A stretch of DNA of 64,000 nucleotides from Opitutus sp. GAS368 (GCA_945903465.1 CAMDOF010000015.1:1-64000), one strand, 5' to 3'; shown: positions 16,835 through 26,929, numbered from the stretch's first letter. The notes: a model not told the origin generated them from the sequence alone. Translations and numbers: made by a program.

Positions 16835-17707
16835 ATGAATTATCCCATCACTCCGCCTCCCCGCCTGGTCATGTGCGCCGCCACGTGGTCCATGATCGCT
16901 TATCCCTCACGTCAACGGGAGTGGTCCCTCACCCGGAAATTAACCGAGATCGCTACCGCCGGTTTCGACGGTGTCTGCGCGTTCATCACTCCAGAAATCA
17001 AGACCGCCGCCGACCGCCTCGGCCTAGTCCTCATGAGCAGCTTCGACACCCAAGGTGTGACCGCTGCCTTGCCCCGCCTCCGCCAACAGCGCGACCTCGG
17101 CGTCAAGTTCATCAACCTCCAGCTCCTCAATCACGATACGCCCCCCAGCCAGGCCGCCCGCGCCGCCGTCCCCTTGCTCCGCGCCGCGCGTAAGCTGGGC
17201 TTGTCCGTCCACATCGAGACCCACCGGGATACGGCCACCGAGACTCCGGAAAAATTTACCGAGATCGCCCGCCTCTATCAAAAAGCTACCGGCGAGCTTC
17301 TCCCCGTGACTTGGGATCATTCCCACTTCGCTGTATCCAAACATCTGATGCCGGCCGCCTTCTCCGCCCGTCTGCTCGCTTGGCCGCAACTTATCCAGCA
17401 CTCCCAGATGTTTCATCTCCGGCCTTTCAACGGCCAGCACTGTCAGGTTCCCGTTACCGACGGCCGCGGCGCCGCCACTCCTGAATTTCAGGACTACCTC
17501 ACCTTCGCCGAAGATCTTTTCGCCTGCTGGCTCGCCGGACCCCGCCCCGGCCACGAGCTCTGGGTCTGTCCCGAACTCGGCATGAGCCACGGCTACCACC
17601 TCAGTACCCATCCCCACCCCTGGACCGATGCCATCTACGCTCGCCGCGCCTTGGTAACCGCTTGGGAAAAAGCCCTGCTCCAGTCGAGCTCCCTCCCGAA
17701 AAACTAG
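16835..17707 (+). CDS. Sugar phosphate isomerase/epimerase-like TIM barrel
   Basis: Encodes 290 residues and is divergent from the rhamnosidase operon, with only about 100 bases between the starts. The sequence fits the xylose-isomerase-like (AP endonuclease 2) TIM barrel: CAATWSMIAYPSRQREW, ATAGFDGVCAFITPE, VKFINLQLLNH, HIETHRDTATETPEK, VTWDHSHFAV and CPELGMSHGYHLS. Candidate metal ligands are the Glu and His of HIETH, the Asp/His of WDHSH and the Glu of CPELG. The family interconverts keto- and aldo-sugars or epimerises them. Placement beside a rhamnosidase fits a sugar-catabolic role. There is no signal peptide, so it should be cytosolic. Confidence 0.78.
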   Translation: MNYPITPPPRLVMCAATWSMIAYPSRQREWSLTRKLTEIATAGFDGVCAFITPEIKTAADRLGLVLMSSFDTQGVTAALPRLRQQRDLGVKFINLQLLNHDTPPSQAARAAVPLLRAARKLGLSVHIETHRDTATETPEKFTEIARLYQKATGELLPVTWDHSHFAVSKHLMPAAFSARLLAWPQLIQHSQMFHLRPFNGQHCQVPVTDGRGAATPEFQDYLTFAEDLFACWLAGPRPGHELWVCPELGMSHGYHLSTHPHPWTDAIYARRALVTAWEKALLQSSSLPKN

Positions 17708-17938
17708 GGTCATTATCGGGAAGCGTTTCACTTTGGGGCCGAGCGCGGCGGCGGGGTTCTCCCTGCGCACCCGGTACGGTTCGCCCCGGTCGCGCCATTC
17801 CCCTTCGACCCACTCGCCCGGCGCCAGAGCGATGGCGGCCGCCGGGCGGTGCAAAATAAACGGGACGAGACAAGCCATCAGGATGAAGAGCTCGCCAGAG
17901 CCGGCGGCCGCGCCCCGTTGCGCCCATCGCCAGGCTTC

Positions 17939-18736
17939 TCAGGCGGAGTTCTTCCCCATTCGCACCGTTAATAAATCAATTTTTTTTGCCTCACCCATCG
18001 ACGCACCGATTTCAACCAGAACCCCTGAAAGCCGCACATCTTCCGTCGCGACATCGAAGCGCCGTGGCATCCCATCCAAAAATCGACCCACCACCGGCTT
18101 CACCTCCCGCCCCAGCACACTCGCGTAGGGCCCCGTCATCCCGACGTCACAAATAAACGCCGTCCCCTTGGGGAGAATGGCCCCGTCTGCCGTCGGCACG
18201 TGCGTGTGCGTTCCCAATACCGCCGCCACCCGCCCGTCAAGGTGCCAACCCAGCGCCTGCTTTTCCGAGGTCGCCTCCGCATGAATCTCAACCACGATGG
18301 CATCCGCCTGCCCCCGCAGTTGCGCAATCATCCGGTCAGCCGCCAAAAAAGGACAGTCCGCCTTTACATTCATAAACGTGCGCCCCAAAACCGTAAAAAC
18401 TGCCAGCCGAAACCCTCGCGCCGTGATAATCAAATGATCCCAGCCCGGGCACGCCGCTGGAAGATTTGCCGGCCGACAGACCCGCTCCATCTGGCCAATC
18501 TCATTTTCCCATCCTCGCTGATCCCAAACGTGATCGCCTAACGTAATCGCATCCACCCCAGAATCTAAAATCGACTTGGCGATCGCCCCAGTAATGCCCG
18601 CCCCCGCCGCCGCATTCTCGGCATTCGCAATCACAAAATCCACCCCATGCTCACTCCGGATGCGGGGCAAACGATCTGCAATGATCTCGCGCCCCGGCCG
18701 GCCAACCACGTCACCGATAAAGAGCAATTTAAGCAT
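17939..18736 (-). CDS. ymdB: YmdB-family cyclic-nucleotide phosphodiesterase
   Basis: Encodes 265 residues. The ATG at 18736 has a GGTGGG ribosome site 4 bases upstream and begins the conserved MLKLLFIGDVVGRPGRE. Further metallophosphatase signatures are NAENAAAGAGIT, LGDHVWDQRGWE, EIHAEATSEKQALG and LGTHTHVPTADG, covering the di-iron ligands of the TIGR00282/YmdB family. The Bacillus homologue hydrolyses 2',3'-cAMP and cAMP and affects biofilm and motility decisions. The length agrees with the family. It is divergent from ilvB. The preceding 17708-17938 stretch shows no convincing gene. Confidence 0.93.
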   Translation of the reverse strand: MLKLLFIGDVVGRPGREIIADRLPRIRSEHGVDFVIANAENAAAGAGITGAIAKSILDSGVDAITLGDHVWDQRGWENEIGQMERVCRPANLPAACPGWDHLIITARGFRLAVFTVLGRTFMNVKADCPFLAADRMIAQLRGQADAIVVEIHAEATSEKQALGWHLDGRVAAVLGTHTHVPTADGAILPKGTAFICDVGMTGPYASVLGREVKPVVGRFLDGMPRRFDVATEDVRLSGVLVEIGASMGEAKKIDLLTVRMGKNSA

Positions 18737-18888
18737 TTGCCCACCGTGCGGCCACTGCGAAAAAGCGCCATCCAAATTTATAAATGCGCCCCCGCTTCTC
18801 CCCAGCAGCTAAAACGACAAACCCCAAGCTTGCCAGCGGCCGCCTCCGTCGTTTTTCCTGTTCTATCTATCCTGCGAAAGCTCACGCT

Positions 18889-20667
18889 ATGAAAAAAGAT
18901 ACCACGTCAACCACGCCAACTCCTACCGCCCAAAGCGGCCGCGAAATGAAGGGCTCCGACTGCGTCGTCGAGTGCCTGATCCGCGAGGGCGTGGATGTGG
19001 TGTTCGCTTATCCGGGCGGCGCCTCGCAGGAACTCCACCAGTCACTCGCCCGCACGGATAAAATTCGCGTTATTCTCCCGCGCCACGAACAAGGCGGCTC
19101 CTTTGCCGCCGAGGGCTATGCCCGCGCCACGGGCCGAGTCGGCGTCTGCATGGCCACCAGCGGCCCGGGTGCGACCAATCTCGTGTCCGCCATTGCCGAC
19201 GCGTTCATGGATTCAATCCCCCTCGTTGCCATCACCGGCCAGGTATTCTCCAAATACATTGGTAAAATGGCCTTTCAGGAGACCGACTTCTTCGGCATGA
19301 CTTTGCCGATCGTCAAGCACTCCTACCTCGTGATGGATGCGAACGATCTTCCGCGCATCTTTCAAGAGGCCTTCCATCTCGCCAAAAGCGGTCGCCCAGG
19401 GCCCGTCGTCATCGACATTCCGAAGGACGTTCAACAGAAAAAATTTCAGCCTGTCTATCCCGCGGCACCCGTTTTCCGGAGCACCTATGCCAACGCTACG
19501 CAGCACGCACCGGACGACCAACTAAGACACCTTATCGCACTCATCGCCGAGGCCAAGCGCCCGGTCCTTTACGCGGGCGGCGGTATCGTCTCCGCCGACG
19601 CCCACGCCGAACTCAAAGCGTTTGCCGAAAAAACCAATGTCCCCGTCGCCACGACCTTAATGGGCGTGGGCGCTTTCCCCGAAACGCACCCGCTGTCGAT
19701 GCAATGGTTCGGCATGCACGGATCAGCCTATGGCAACTGGGCCGTTGATCAAAGCGATTTGCTCCTCTGCTTCGGCGCCCGTTTCGACGATCGCATCACT
19801 GGTGACACCAACAAATTCGCCACCCAGGCCAAGATCGTTCATATCGATATCGACGCTTCCGAACATAATAAAAATAAACGCGTCCAACTCCCGATCACCA
19901 GCGATATCAAGTTCGCTCTGACTCGGCTCAACGAGCTGCTCGCGGAGCAGAAATTTACCGCACCCGACAACCAGCCTTGGCACACCCAGATCGCCACGTG
20001 GAAAAAAGATCATCCATTCGGCTACGAGGAACTCAAACATATCGTCCCTCAGGAGGCGGTCCGCGTCCTCTACGAACTCACCAAGGGACAAGCCATCATC
20101 ACAACCGGCGTGGGCCAACACCAGATGTGGGCGGCTCAGTTCTATCGGTTCGACGAACCCCGCCGCTACATCAGCTCGCTCGGTCTCGGCGCCATGGGCT
20201 TCGGTTACCCCGCCGCACTCGGGGCCAAAGTCGCTTGCCCCGATAAACAGGTCATCGATATCGACGGCGATGGGTCGTTCGTCATGAACATCCAGGAACT
20301 CGCCACCGCCCACATCGAGAAAATCGCCGCCAAAGCGATGATTCTCAATAATCAGCATCTCGGTATGGTCGTGCAATGGGAGGACCGCTTCTACGGCAGC
20401 GTCCGCGGCAATACCATTCTCGGCGACGAATCCAACGTCGGCAGCCCTGAAAATCTCTCCGGCCTCTATCCCGACTTCGTAAAAATCGCCGAAGGTTTCG
20501 GCGTCAAGGGGCGCCGCGTTCATCTCAAAAGCGAATTGCGCGCCGCCATCCAGGAGATGCTCGATCACGACGGGCCGTTCGTCCTCGATATCATCGTCCC
20601 CTATACCGAACACGTGCTCCCCATGATCCCCGCTGGGCGCAGCGTTAAAGAAATGCTCCTGAAGTAA
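18889..20667 (+). CDS. ilvB: Acetolactate synthase, large (catalytic) subunit
   Basis: Encodes 592 residues from the ATG at 18889; the frame is open upstream but lacks a better start. It condenses two pyruvates, or pyruvate with 2-ketobutyrate, in branched-chain amino acid synthesis using TPP and FAD. Visible features are the N-terminal PYR domain with the activating Glu67 in [19 protein letters not shown], the [12 protein letters not shown] turn, the central FAD-associated domain, and the PP domain with [19 protein letters not shown] and [18 protein letters not shown], which bind TPP/Mg. The regulatory subunit ilvN and ilvC are not adjacent, which is unusual. A strong terminator follows 25 bases after the stop. 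Confidence 0.96.
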   Translation: MKKDTTSTTPTPTAQSGREMKGSDCVVECLIREGVDVVFAYPGGASQELHQSLARTDKIRVILPRHEQGGSFAAEGYARATGRVGVCMATSGPGATNLVSAIADAFMDSIPLVAITGQVFSKYIGKMAFQETDFFGMTLPIVKHSYLVMDANDLPRIFQEAFHLAKSGRPGPVVIDIPKDVQQKKFQPVYPAAPVFRSTYANATQHAPDDQLRHLIALIAEAKRPVLYAGGGIVSADAHAELKAFAEKTNVPVATTLMGVGAFPETHPLSMQWFGMHGSAYGNWAVDQSDLLLCFGARFDDRITGDTNKFATQAKIVHIDIDASEHNKNKRVQLPITSDIKFALTRLNELLAEQKFTAPDNQPWHTQIATWKKDHPFGYEELKHIVPQEAVRVLYELTKGQAIITTGVGQHQMWAAQFYRFDEPRRYISSLGLGAMGFGYPAALGAKVACPDKQVIDIDGDGSFVMNIQELATAHIEKIAAKAMILNNQHLGMVVQWEDRFYGSVRGNTILGDESNVGSPENLSGLYPDFVKIAEGFGVKGRRVHLKSELRAAIQEMLDHDGPFVLDIIVPYTEHVLPMIPAGRSVKEMLLK

Positions 20668-20692
20668 CTCCGTCTACCGTCCCAACGAACTC

Positions 20693-20716
20693 GGGCGGGC
20701 CACTCCCGCCCTTTTT
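20693..20716 (+). terminator. Rho-independent terminator after ilvB
   Basis: GGGCGGG at 20693-20699 pairs perfectly with CCCGCCC at 20705-20711 around a 5-base loop, followed directly by five T residues. It lies between convergent ilvB and the cyclase gene. Confidence 0.9.
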
Positions 20717-20723
20717 CGTGGAC

Positions 20724-23015
20724 CTACTTATCCTTCATCACATACACCCCGGCCCAATCAGCCGGCGGTGGCACTTTCTGGTAATCGCTCACGATACCCA
20801 AATAAACGAGCGATGGGTTCGTTTTTACACCGGGCGTTACGCCTGGCTGATTCGGCTCCAACCGCTCGCTCAGTCTAAAACGCTCGATCGCACCCTCCCA
20901 GTCGCGCGCGTAATACTTCGCAAGCCCTTCCTCAAATACACCCATGCACTCGCGCGCCGTCGGCGCAAGCGACTCCTTCAACCCCATAATTTCATAGATG
21001 GGCACCGCCTGCGTTCGCCCCATCACGACGATCCGCCCCAAAGGGCGAAAGACGACCCGCTCGCGATCGGTCTCTTGACACGCTAACTTGGTCGCGGCCG
21101 ACACCATCGTGTATACCCCCCAACTTTTCGAACCCGATTCCATCCGCGCCGCCAAGTTAACGTTATCTCCCATCATCGTGTAGTTGAAGCGGGTCCGACT
21201 CCCCATATTTCCAATCATACATAACCCCGTGTTAAGTCCTATCCGCGACTGCATTTTCCCCACAATCTCGGGCCATTTCTCCCCCTCTTTTTTCCACTTC
21301 TCGCGCAACTCACCCAGCTGCCGATGCACCAACTGCGTGGCCACGCACGCGCGAAACGCGTGATCCGAAACCGGAATCGGCGCTCCAAACATCGCCACCA
21401 CCGCATCCCCAATATACTTGTCCAAGGTCCCCCCTTGCGACGTCACAATATCGGTACACCCCGTCAAATACTCGTTCATTAACTCAACCAATGGCCCCGA
21501 ACCGAGCTTCTCCGAAAAACCAGAAAAACCCTGAATGTCAGAAAAATAAGCCGTGATCTCCGCGTCGTGGCCACCCAGCTGCGGCGTTTCCCCCGACTCC
21601 ACCATCCGCTCCACCAGCTGGGGCGATACATAAGCTCCAAACATCCCTTTCACTCGCGCCTTCGCCTTTTGCACATCAAAGACCTGCCACGCCAAGCCGG
21701 CAAAGCTCGTCGTCAAGGTCGCTCCCAGCGGCGCGATCAACGGCAACACCACGTGCGCCCGATCGAATACCCAAAAAACCACCACCACGTAACCCAGCAC
21801 CGCCAACCCCGCTAAAGCTTTCGCAAATAGCGCCCGCGCCCCACCCGCCACCGCCAGTCTCGCCACCACCATGGTCAGCCCAAAAAGGATCACATATCCC
21901 ACCGGCACCGATATCCGCTTCAAATACGTGCCCCCAATAATCGTCTTCAACAAATTACCGTGCACCCCCACCTTCGGCACCGGGGATTCATCCAATGAGG
22001 TCGGCGCCGTATCCTGCAGCATCGCGTCAACCGGACCAATCAACACTACCGCGTCCTTAAAATCTGGATTAGCAAAAAATTTCTTCGCCGCATCCCGCTC
22101 TTTCGGCTCGGCCGAACTCAACATATCCGCGTACTCGTAAACCTCCGCAAACTCCGCGTGCGCCGTCCGCGACGATGCCCAGTGAGTGAACCAATTAATC
22201 TCCAACAATTGACCATCAACGAGGGGTACCGCCGCGTGGATTTTTCCATCGGACCGCACAAACCGTAACTCGCCCGCCTCCACCCGCAATGACTCCGGGG
22301 GCAACCCCCAATAGATCCGCGCGAGGTGGACTGACATGTGGTAATAAACCGGAGTCTTCGAATTATTCGGCGCCCACGCCGGCACCATGCGGGTGCCATT
22401 CCCAATCGTATCAATCAAACCAAACGCCCCCGGCGGCGTAAAGGGCGCTGGCTTCGTCGGGTCCAAGCTCCGCTCGAAAGTCGGAATCTCGGGCGGCTCC
22501 ATATCCTGAGTCCTCCGCGTATCGCGGCCAACGATCGGAAGATGACGTTCCTTGCGCGTCTTTTGGTCAAAGGAATCAATAAACTGCCAACCAACGTAGG
22601 ATGCCGCCAGCACCACCGGCGGTTGCTTGAAGAGAAAACGCGCAAACTCTTCGTTCCCCGAACGCAGTTTTTTCCGATCGACTGATTGCGCGATTCCCGC
22701 GTCAGAAAACACAAAGTCAAAGCCGACCACCTTTACCTTGGCCTCTTTGATTAAAGCCGCCGCGACCTTCGCATGAATATCACGACTCCAAGGCAGGTTG
22801 CCAATCGCATCCAGTGAGAGCGAATCCACATCCACATAGATCAACTTAACCGGGGAATCGAGCTCCCCTCGGTGCTGAAAACGCCAGTCGATACTCTTAT
22901 TCTCCAAAAACGTCAGAAGCCCATAATACTCTAAAACACACCAAAGCACCGGAATCGGCAAAAGGATTAACCACCGGAGATTAGCCACCAGCTTCGCCTT
23001 GGGGATCAAAAACAT
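20724..23015 (-). CDS. CHASE2-domain class III adenylate cyclase
   Basis: Encodes 763 residues. An N-terminal membrane helix (14-34) leads into an extracytoplasmic CHASE2 sensor (about 35-365, with KLIYVDVDSLSLDAIG and VVGFDFVFSD). Further membrane helices lie around 368-390, 398-418 and 422-445. The cyclase domain (about 458-675) has metal Asp493 in YFSDIQGFSGFSE and Asp537 in DKYIGDAVVAMFG. Lys533 and Asp617 match the adenine-specifying pair, and Asn620 and Arg624 in GDNVNLAARME match transition-state residues. It should therefore make cAMP in response to an envelope signal. The tail (680-763) has a TPR-like segment. It is last in a probable operon with the FecR and O-antigen-ligase-like genes. 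Confidence 0.93.
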   Translation of the reverse strand: MFLIPKAKLVANLRWLILLPIPVLWCVLEYYGLLTFLENKSIDWRFQHRGELDSPVKLIYVDVDSLSLDAIGNLPWSRDIHAKVAAALIKEAKVKVVGFDFVFSDAGIAQSVDRKKLRSGNEEFARFLFKQPPVVLAASYVGWQFIDSFDQKTRKERHLPIVGRDTRRTQDMEPPEIPTFERSLDPTKPAPFTPPGAFGLIDTIGNGTRMVPAWAPNNSKTPVYYHMSVHLARIYWGLPPESLRVEAGELRFVRSDGKIHAAVPLVDGQLLEINWFTHWASSRTAHAEFAEVYEYADMLSSAEPKERDAAKKFFANPDFKDAVVLIGPVDAMLQDTAPTSLDESPVPKVGVHGNLLKTIIGGTYLKRISVPVGYVILFGLTMVVARLAVAGGARALFAKALAGLAVLGYVVVVFWVFDRAHVVLPLIAPLGATLTTSFAGLAWQVFDVQKAKARVKGMFGAYVSPQLVERMVESGETPQLGGHDAEITAYFSDIQGFSGFSEKLGSGPLVELMNEYLTGCTDIVTSQGGTLDKYIGDAVVAMFGAPIPVSDHAFRACVATQLVHRQLGELREKWKKEGEKWPEIVGKMQSRIGLNTGLCMIGNMGSRTRFNYTMMGDNVNLAARMESGSKSWGVYTMVSAATKLACQETDRERVVFRPLGRIVVMGRTQAVPIYEIMGLKESLAPTARECMGVFEEGLAKYYARDWEGAIERFRLSERLEPNQPGVTPGVKTNPSLVYLGIVSDYQKVPPPADWAGVYVMKDK

Positions 23016-23119
23016 CGATAGAAACTACAAAAATACTCAATCGAAACGGAAGGGGTGTTGCCGTCCTCTGGAAAACGTCACTTCAAAAATTGGCGACGCA
23101 CATCAGATGCCATGGCTCG

Positions 23120-24985
23120 CTAGGGTTTCGTGCTCAACTGCGAGGCTGGGATCGCGACAGGGGGCGTGTTGACCGTGGCCGTGCCGGAAAAGTTCGAACC
23201 GCTAATCGGTGTCGTCGTTGGCGGCCGCGCCGTACTCGTCGTCGTTGGCGGCGGCGTTGGCGTGGGCGTGGGCGTGGGCGTCGTTGGCGCTGGCGCTGGC
23301 GTGGGCGTGGGCGTGGGCGTCGTTGGCGCTGGCGTGGGCGTGGGCGTGGGCGTCGTTGGCGTGGGCGCCACCGGCGTAGTTGGCGCCGTACCCGTCGTCG
23401 TTCCCGTCGCCGTACCCGTCGCCGTTCCCGTCGTCGTTCCCGTCGCCGTTCCCGTCGTCGTACCCGTCGCCGTACCCGTCGTCGTTCCCGTCGCCGGACC
23501 CGTCGCCGTTCCCGTCGTCGTTCCCGTCGCCGTACCCGTCGTCGTTCCCGTCGCCGTTCCCGTCGCATTCGTAGCCGCCCCGGCCGAGGGATCTGGCGTC
23601 GTCGCACTCGGACCGCTCGCGGCCGTACTCGGTGTCGCCCCGGAACTTGTCTGCCCCGCGCCCGCCGCCGCGACCGCTGTCGAAACGGGCGCGGGAGAGC
23701 TGAAAACCGCCTGCTGAACCGCCACGGCAATAGCCTGCGCCACCTGAGTAACTTGGGCCATCACAGCCAAAGGAACGGCCACCGTCCTCGGTAACGCCAC
23801 GGGTGCAGATGTCACCGAGACGACTCCTTGCGAACTCGTCGAAACCTGAACCGTAATCGTAATCCCTTGCCCCTGCGGAACCGCCATCGAGGCCGAAACA
23901 CCAGTAACCAAGCCGCTCGCCGTCACAGAGGGCGTCGCTGCCGGCGCACTCGACGCCGTAGTCGGGGTGGTGGTCCGCGCTGGCGTCGTCGAAGCAGTCG
24001 CCGCCGTCGTCGTACTCGCTGGCGTCGTCGTACTCGCCGTCGTCGTACTCGCCGGCGTCGTCGTCGTCGGCTTTGCCGCTGCGGTCGCTGGGGTCGCCGC
24101 TCCAGCCGTTGCCGTCGTCGCCGCTCCCCCTGGCGCCGCTGCTCCCGTCGTCGCCCCGCCCGCTGGCACCGCGCTCGGCGCCGCCCCACCGGTTGGAGCC
24201 CCCGCCGCTGGTGTTCCCGCCGCCGCCGGTGTTCCCGCGGCCGTCCCGGTCGCGGCCGTCCCGGTCGGCGTCGCCGCGGCTGTCCCCGTCGTGGGCGCGG
24301 GCGCGGCTTCTGTTGTCGCCCCAGGCGCAGGCGCGTTCGCAGCCGCTCCCGCAGTGTTACCGGCAGCCGCCGGTGCGCTGCCAGCAGCCGCCGCACTCGG
24401 CTGCGCGAAGGAAACATTCCCTTCAATTGTACTCAGCTGAAAACTAAACGCCTGCCCCGTACCCGTCGGCCGAAAAGTAATTCTGAACGTCGTTCCGCGA
24501 ATACCCGCCGCGCCGACCGGCGTCTGCACCGTAAAGGCGGATCCGCGGTCATGCTTTAACTTCTTCACGTTGCCCACCAACTCCCCTCGATTCAGCGAGA
24601 GTTTGGTCCGAGAAGCCGACGGTTCATCCGTCATTTCGGAAACCTTTACATTACTGGAAAACGGGTCCTGTAAAAACTCATCCAAAACCAGTTCACTATC
24701 ATGAGCAATTTGGGTCGTCGCCCCATTCGAAAAAACCAAAATAACACTGCCATCGCTTCCCGTATTGATCTTAGCAAACTGATCGATCCGATCGTCCACT
24801 TGAAGCTGCTTCGGCGCTGATCCGTTCAAGGTCATCGTCACCGCCCCAGCCACCTTGGCAACGAGGACCAACCCCGGCAACATCGAGGGATTCGCAACGA
24901 TTGCAGCAGCAGGAGCCTGCCCACGTAATGGCGAGAATGCCATCAGGAGGAAAGCGCACCACCAATAGAGACCGCTAATCTGCAT
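23120..24985 (-). CDS. FecR-domain protein with long low-complexity tail
   Basis: Encodes 621 residues. A signal peptide (1-22) precedes a FecR-type domain (about 35-195) containing VAKVAGAVTMTLNG, GSDGSVILVFSNGATTQI, NRGELVGNVKKL and PVGAAGIRGTTFRI. FecR proteins usually couple outer-membrane signals to sigma factors, but many envelope proteins carry the domain without that role. From about residue 200 the chain is almost only Ala, Thr, Gly and Pro, with runs of A-T-x-T, G-T-A-T-G-T-T-T and P-T-P-T-P. This suggests a disordered, possibly glycosylated or wall-spanning stalk. The start at 24985 lies 16 bases from the O-antigen-ligase-like stop, so they are probably co-transcribed. Confidence 0.8.
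   Translation of the reverse strand: MQISGLYWWCAFLLMAFSPLRGQAPAAAIVANPSMLPGLVLVAKVAGAVTMTLNGSAPKQLQVDDRIDQFAKINTGSDGSVILVFSNGATTQIAHDSELVLDEFLQDPFSSNVKVSEMTDEPSASRTKLSLNRGELVGNVKKLKHDRGSAFTVQTPVGAAGIRGTTFRITFRPTGTGQAFSFQLSTIEGNVSFAQPSAAAAGSAPAAAGNTAGAAANAPAPGATTEAAPAPTTGTAAATPTGTAATGTAAGTPAAAGTPAAGAPTGGAAPSAVPAGGATTGAAAPGGAATTATAGAATPATAAAKPTTTTPASTTTASTTTPASTTTAATASTTPARTTTPTTASSAPAATPSVTASGLVTGVSASMAVPQGQGITITVQVSTSSQGVVSVTSAPVALPRTVAVPLAVMAQVTQVAQAIAVAVQQAVFSSPAPVSTAVAAAGAGQTSSGATPSTAASGPSATTPDPSAGAATNATGTATGTTTGTATGTTTGTATGPATGTTTGTATGTTTGTATGTTTGTATGTATGTTTGTAPTTPVAPTPTTPTPTPTPAPTTPTPTPTPAPAPTTPTPTPTPTPPPTTTSTARPPTTTPISGSNFSGTATVNTPPVAIPASQLSTKP
23247..23575. repeat. Short-period tandem repeats in the FecR tail
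   Basis: Bases ~23247-23360 are a GCGTGGGCGTGGGC-type 6-bp array (Pro-Thr codons on the minus strand). Bases ~23385-23570 are a CCCGTCGTCGTT/CCCGTCGCCGTA array with 12- and 18-base higher-order periods (Gly-Thr-Ala-Thr). All periods are multiples of three, so copy-number change would alter tail length without breaking the frame. Confidence 0.9.
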
Positions 24986-25000
24986 AAAACCGTCGGTTTT

Positions 25001-26929
25001 TTACCTCTTGGAAAACGCCAGCCGGTGCTGGAGAAGGAGACCTCCGAGGTTCGCTGGGTCAAGGCGCAAACAAAACTCCAGCGCAGCTATCATCATTCCT
25101 TTGCTCGTCTCATTTCGGCTCAAATGGTCCGCCAAATAATACCACGCCGTCGCGTTTCCCGGTGCGACCACAACCGCCCGACTAAAATCGTCGCCCGCTT
25201 CCAGCCAACGCCCCTGCATATCGCGCGCTACACCCCGCCTTACCCAAAATTCATAACACACTTCCGAAATGCCTAAAGCACGTTCCGCCGCCACTTCCGC
25301 TCTCCTCCCCCGCTCAGCGTTTTCCGCCACTTCCAGAGGAGCCCCTAGCGCGATCACGTAAGCCAAGTCCGACCACGCCTGGCCATTGCGAGGATCAAGG
25401 ACCACCGCGCGACTCAAAACCGACTCAATCTCCCCGAGCTGAGACCCGTCGCGCCCACCCTCCGCCCGCACCGTGATCCATGCTTCGATCCGCTCGCGAG
25501 CGCGAAATCTAAAATCCTCCGCTCGATATTTACCCCAGAATATCCAAGCCATTCCAATTGACACGACCATCACCAGCAACCCCATCCAGCGCGCCCATTC
25601 AGTGCTTTTATCTTCGCCTTTGGCCTCCCTTCTCTCCGAGTCGCCCAAGTAGAGCGCTGCCCAAGCTGCACTGATCATTCCGGTCGCGGGGATTTTCAGA
25701 TGAAAATCCACCCATAGTTGAAAAGAAAAAGCCAATAATCCCACGCCGATGCCCTGGCGGCTCCCGCAGTCCGCCAACCATGGCAGACGCTCCCTCCGCA
25801 ACCGTGAACGCTCTCCCGACGATACCCCCAAAGGTCCCCCACCTCGGCGCCATGCCAGCCAACCTCCCACCCCCAGGAGCAATCCAAGCCCAACCAGCCC
25901 ATAATCACTCAGCGTGTTTAAATAATCATTGTGCGCCCAAAGGGTCACATCAGGAAAACGCTCGGGCCGATGCCGCTCGAACATCTCGTTATAACTTCCC
26001 GCCCCCGACCCCCACGCAGGATGCTCCTCAAACAACTTCCAGGCCGCCCTCCACATAATCGGTCGGGTCCGCTCTCCCGACTCATCAAACATCGCGGAAA
26101 ACCGCTCACGCGTCTTCGGCGATATCGTAGAGAGCACCATCCCCGCCAGAATCGCTCCAAGCGCCACGGCCACAGCTAGCACCACTCGGCGCTGCCAACC
26201 GCCCATCGCCGCCAGCACCGGCCAAAGTATTAATGCCGCGATCAATCCCAGCCAGGGTCCTCGACTGACGGTAAGCCCTAAACCAAAAATAAAAATCAGC
26301 GTCACCCAGCCCCACCATACCCGCTCCGTGGCCCGCGCCCCCGTTCTCAGCGCCAAAACCCCGACCACCGGGATCAACATCAGCAGCATCGCCGCTAGAC
26401 TGTTCGGATTACCAAAAGGCCCGCTGGCCCGCTCACGATACTCCCACGCTTGGACCGTTCCTAACATCAACCATTCTGGCTTCACGAATCGCTGATAACA
26501 TCCCATCCACACAGCGACCAAGCCGACCACCACCACCGCCAAGAAAACCAAGCGTCGCGGGCCAAGCGCACGAATACCATTCAGCCCCACCCAAAAAAAT
26601 ACTCCGATCTCAAACCAAAGAAACCAATCAAACCAGCCACGCCACGGCACCGGGGTAACCCAAAGCACATTCCCAACCGCATAACCCAAGAAAGGGACGA
26701 AAATCCAGCCCGCCGGATGGCAGCGACCACGTTCACCCACCCCGCCCCAAACTCGCGACGACGCATGCAAGCCCAACAGCGCCCAAGTCAGCACACTCGC
26801 GACGACCATCGTCTGAGGCAAGTAGCCCCCACGCCCCAACGTCGTCCAAACTAAATCGACCGCCAACAGAATCGCCTGCGCCCACTCCCATCTCGATCCA
26901 CGCGCAGAATTTGATGAGTTCGACTCCAA
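25001..26929 (-). CDS. O-antigen ligase/Wzy-like membrane protein with TPR tail
   Basis: Encodes 642 residues with about ten to twelve hydrophobic segments in the first ~460. Wzy_C/WaaL-type features are the SGPFGNPNSLAAMLLMLIPV motif, a GLTVSRGPWLGLIAALILW segment, and the large extracytoplasmic loop ending WGSGAGSYNEMFERHRP and LWAHNDYLNTLSDYGLVGL. Residues after ~470 are soluble, with TPR-like helices (LDPRNGQAWSDLAYVIALG, APGNATAWYYLADHL). Proteins of this fold join polysaccharide units to lipid A core, polymerise O-units or glycosylate proteins; which applies here is not determinable. It is first of three minus-strand genes, followed by the FecR and cyclase genes. Confidence 0.83.
   Translation of the reverse strand: MESNSSNSARGSRWEWAQAILLAVDLVWTTLGRGGYLPQTMVVASVLTWALLGLHASSRVWGGVGERGRCHPAGWIFVPFLGYAVGNVLWVTPVPWRGWFDWFLWFEIGVFFWVGLNGIRALGPRRLVFLAVVVVGLVAVWMGCYQRFVKPEWLMLGTVQAWEYRERASGPFGNPNSLAAMLLMLIPVVGVLALRTGARATERVWWGWVTLIFIFGLGLTVSRGPWLGLIAALILWPVLAAMGGWQRRVVLAVAVALGAILAGMVLSTISPKTRERFSAMFDESGERTRPIMWRAAWKLFEEHPAWGSGAGSYNEMFERHRPERFPDVTLWAHNDYLNTLSDYGLVGLGLLLGVGGWLAWRRGGGPLGVSSGERSRLRRERLPWLADCGSRQGIGVGLLAFSFQLWVDFHLKIPATGMISAAWAALYLGDSERREAKGEDKSTEWARWMGLLVMVVSIGMAWIFWGKYRAEDFRFRARERIEAWITVRAEGGRDGSQLGEIESVLSRAVVLDPRNGQAWSDLAYVIALGAPLEVAENAERGRRAEVAAERALGISEVCYEFWVRRGVARDMQGRWLEAGDDFSRAVVVAPGNATAWYYLADHLSRNETSKGMMIAALEFCLRLDPANLGGLLLQHRLAFSKR

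Noticed and set aside
17024-17878. 284-residue minus-strand frame overlapping the TIM-barrel gene
   Set aside because: Mostly antisense to a gene with clear fold motifs; only its first ~55 residues lie in free sequence and show no recognisable domain.
23385-23575. Possible CRISPR-like array
   Set aside because: Units are 6-18 bases with no unique spacers and encode the FecR tail, so this is low-complexity coding sequence.
23134-23730. Arg-rich 198-residue frame and a plus-strand Val/Gly-rich frame in the repeat tract
   Set aside because: Both are products of reading the same short-period repeats in other frames; the FecR frame has signal peptide and domain support.
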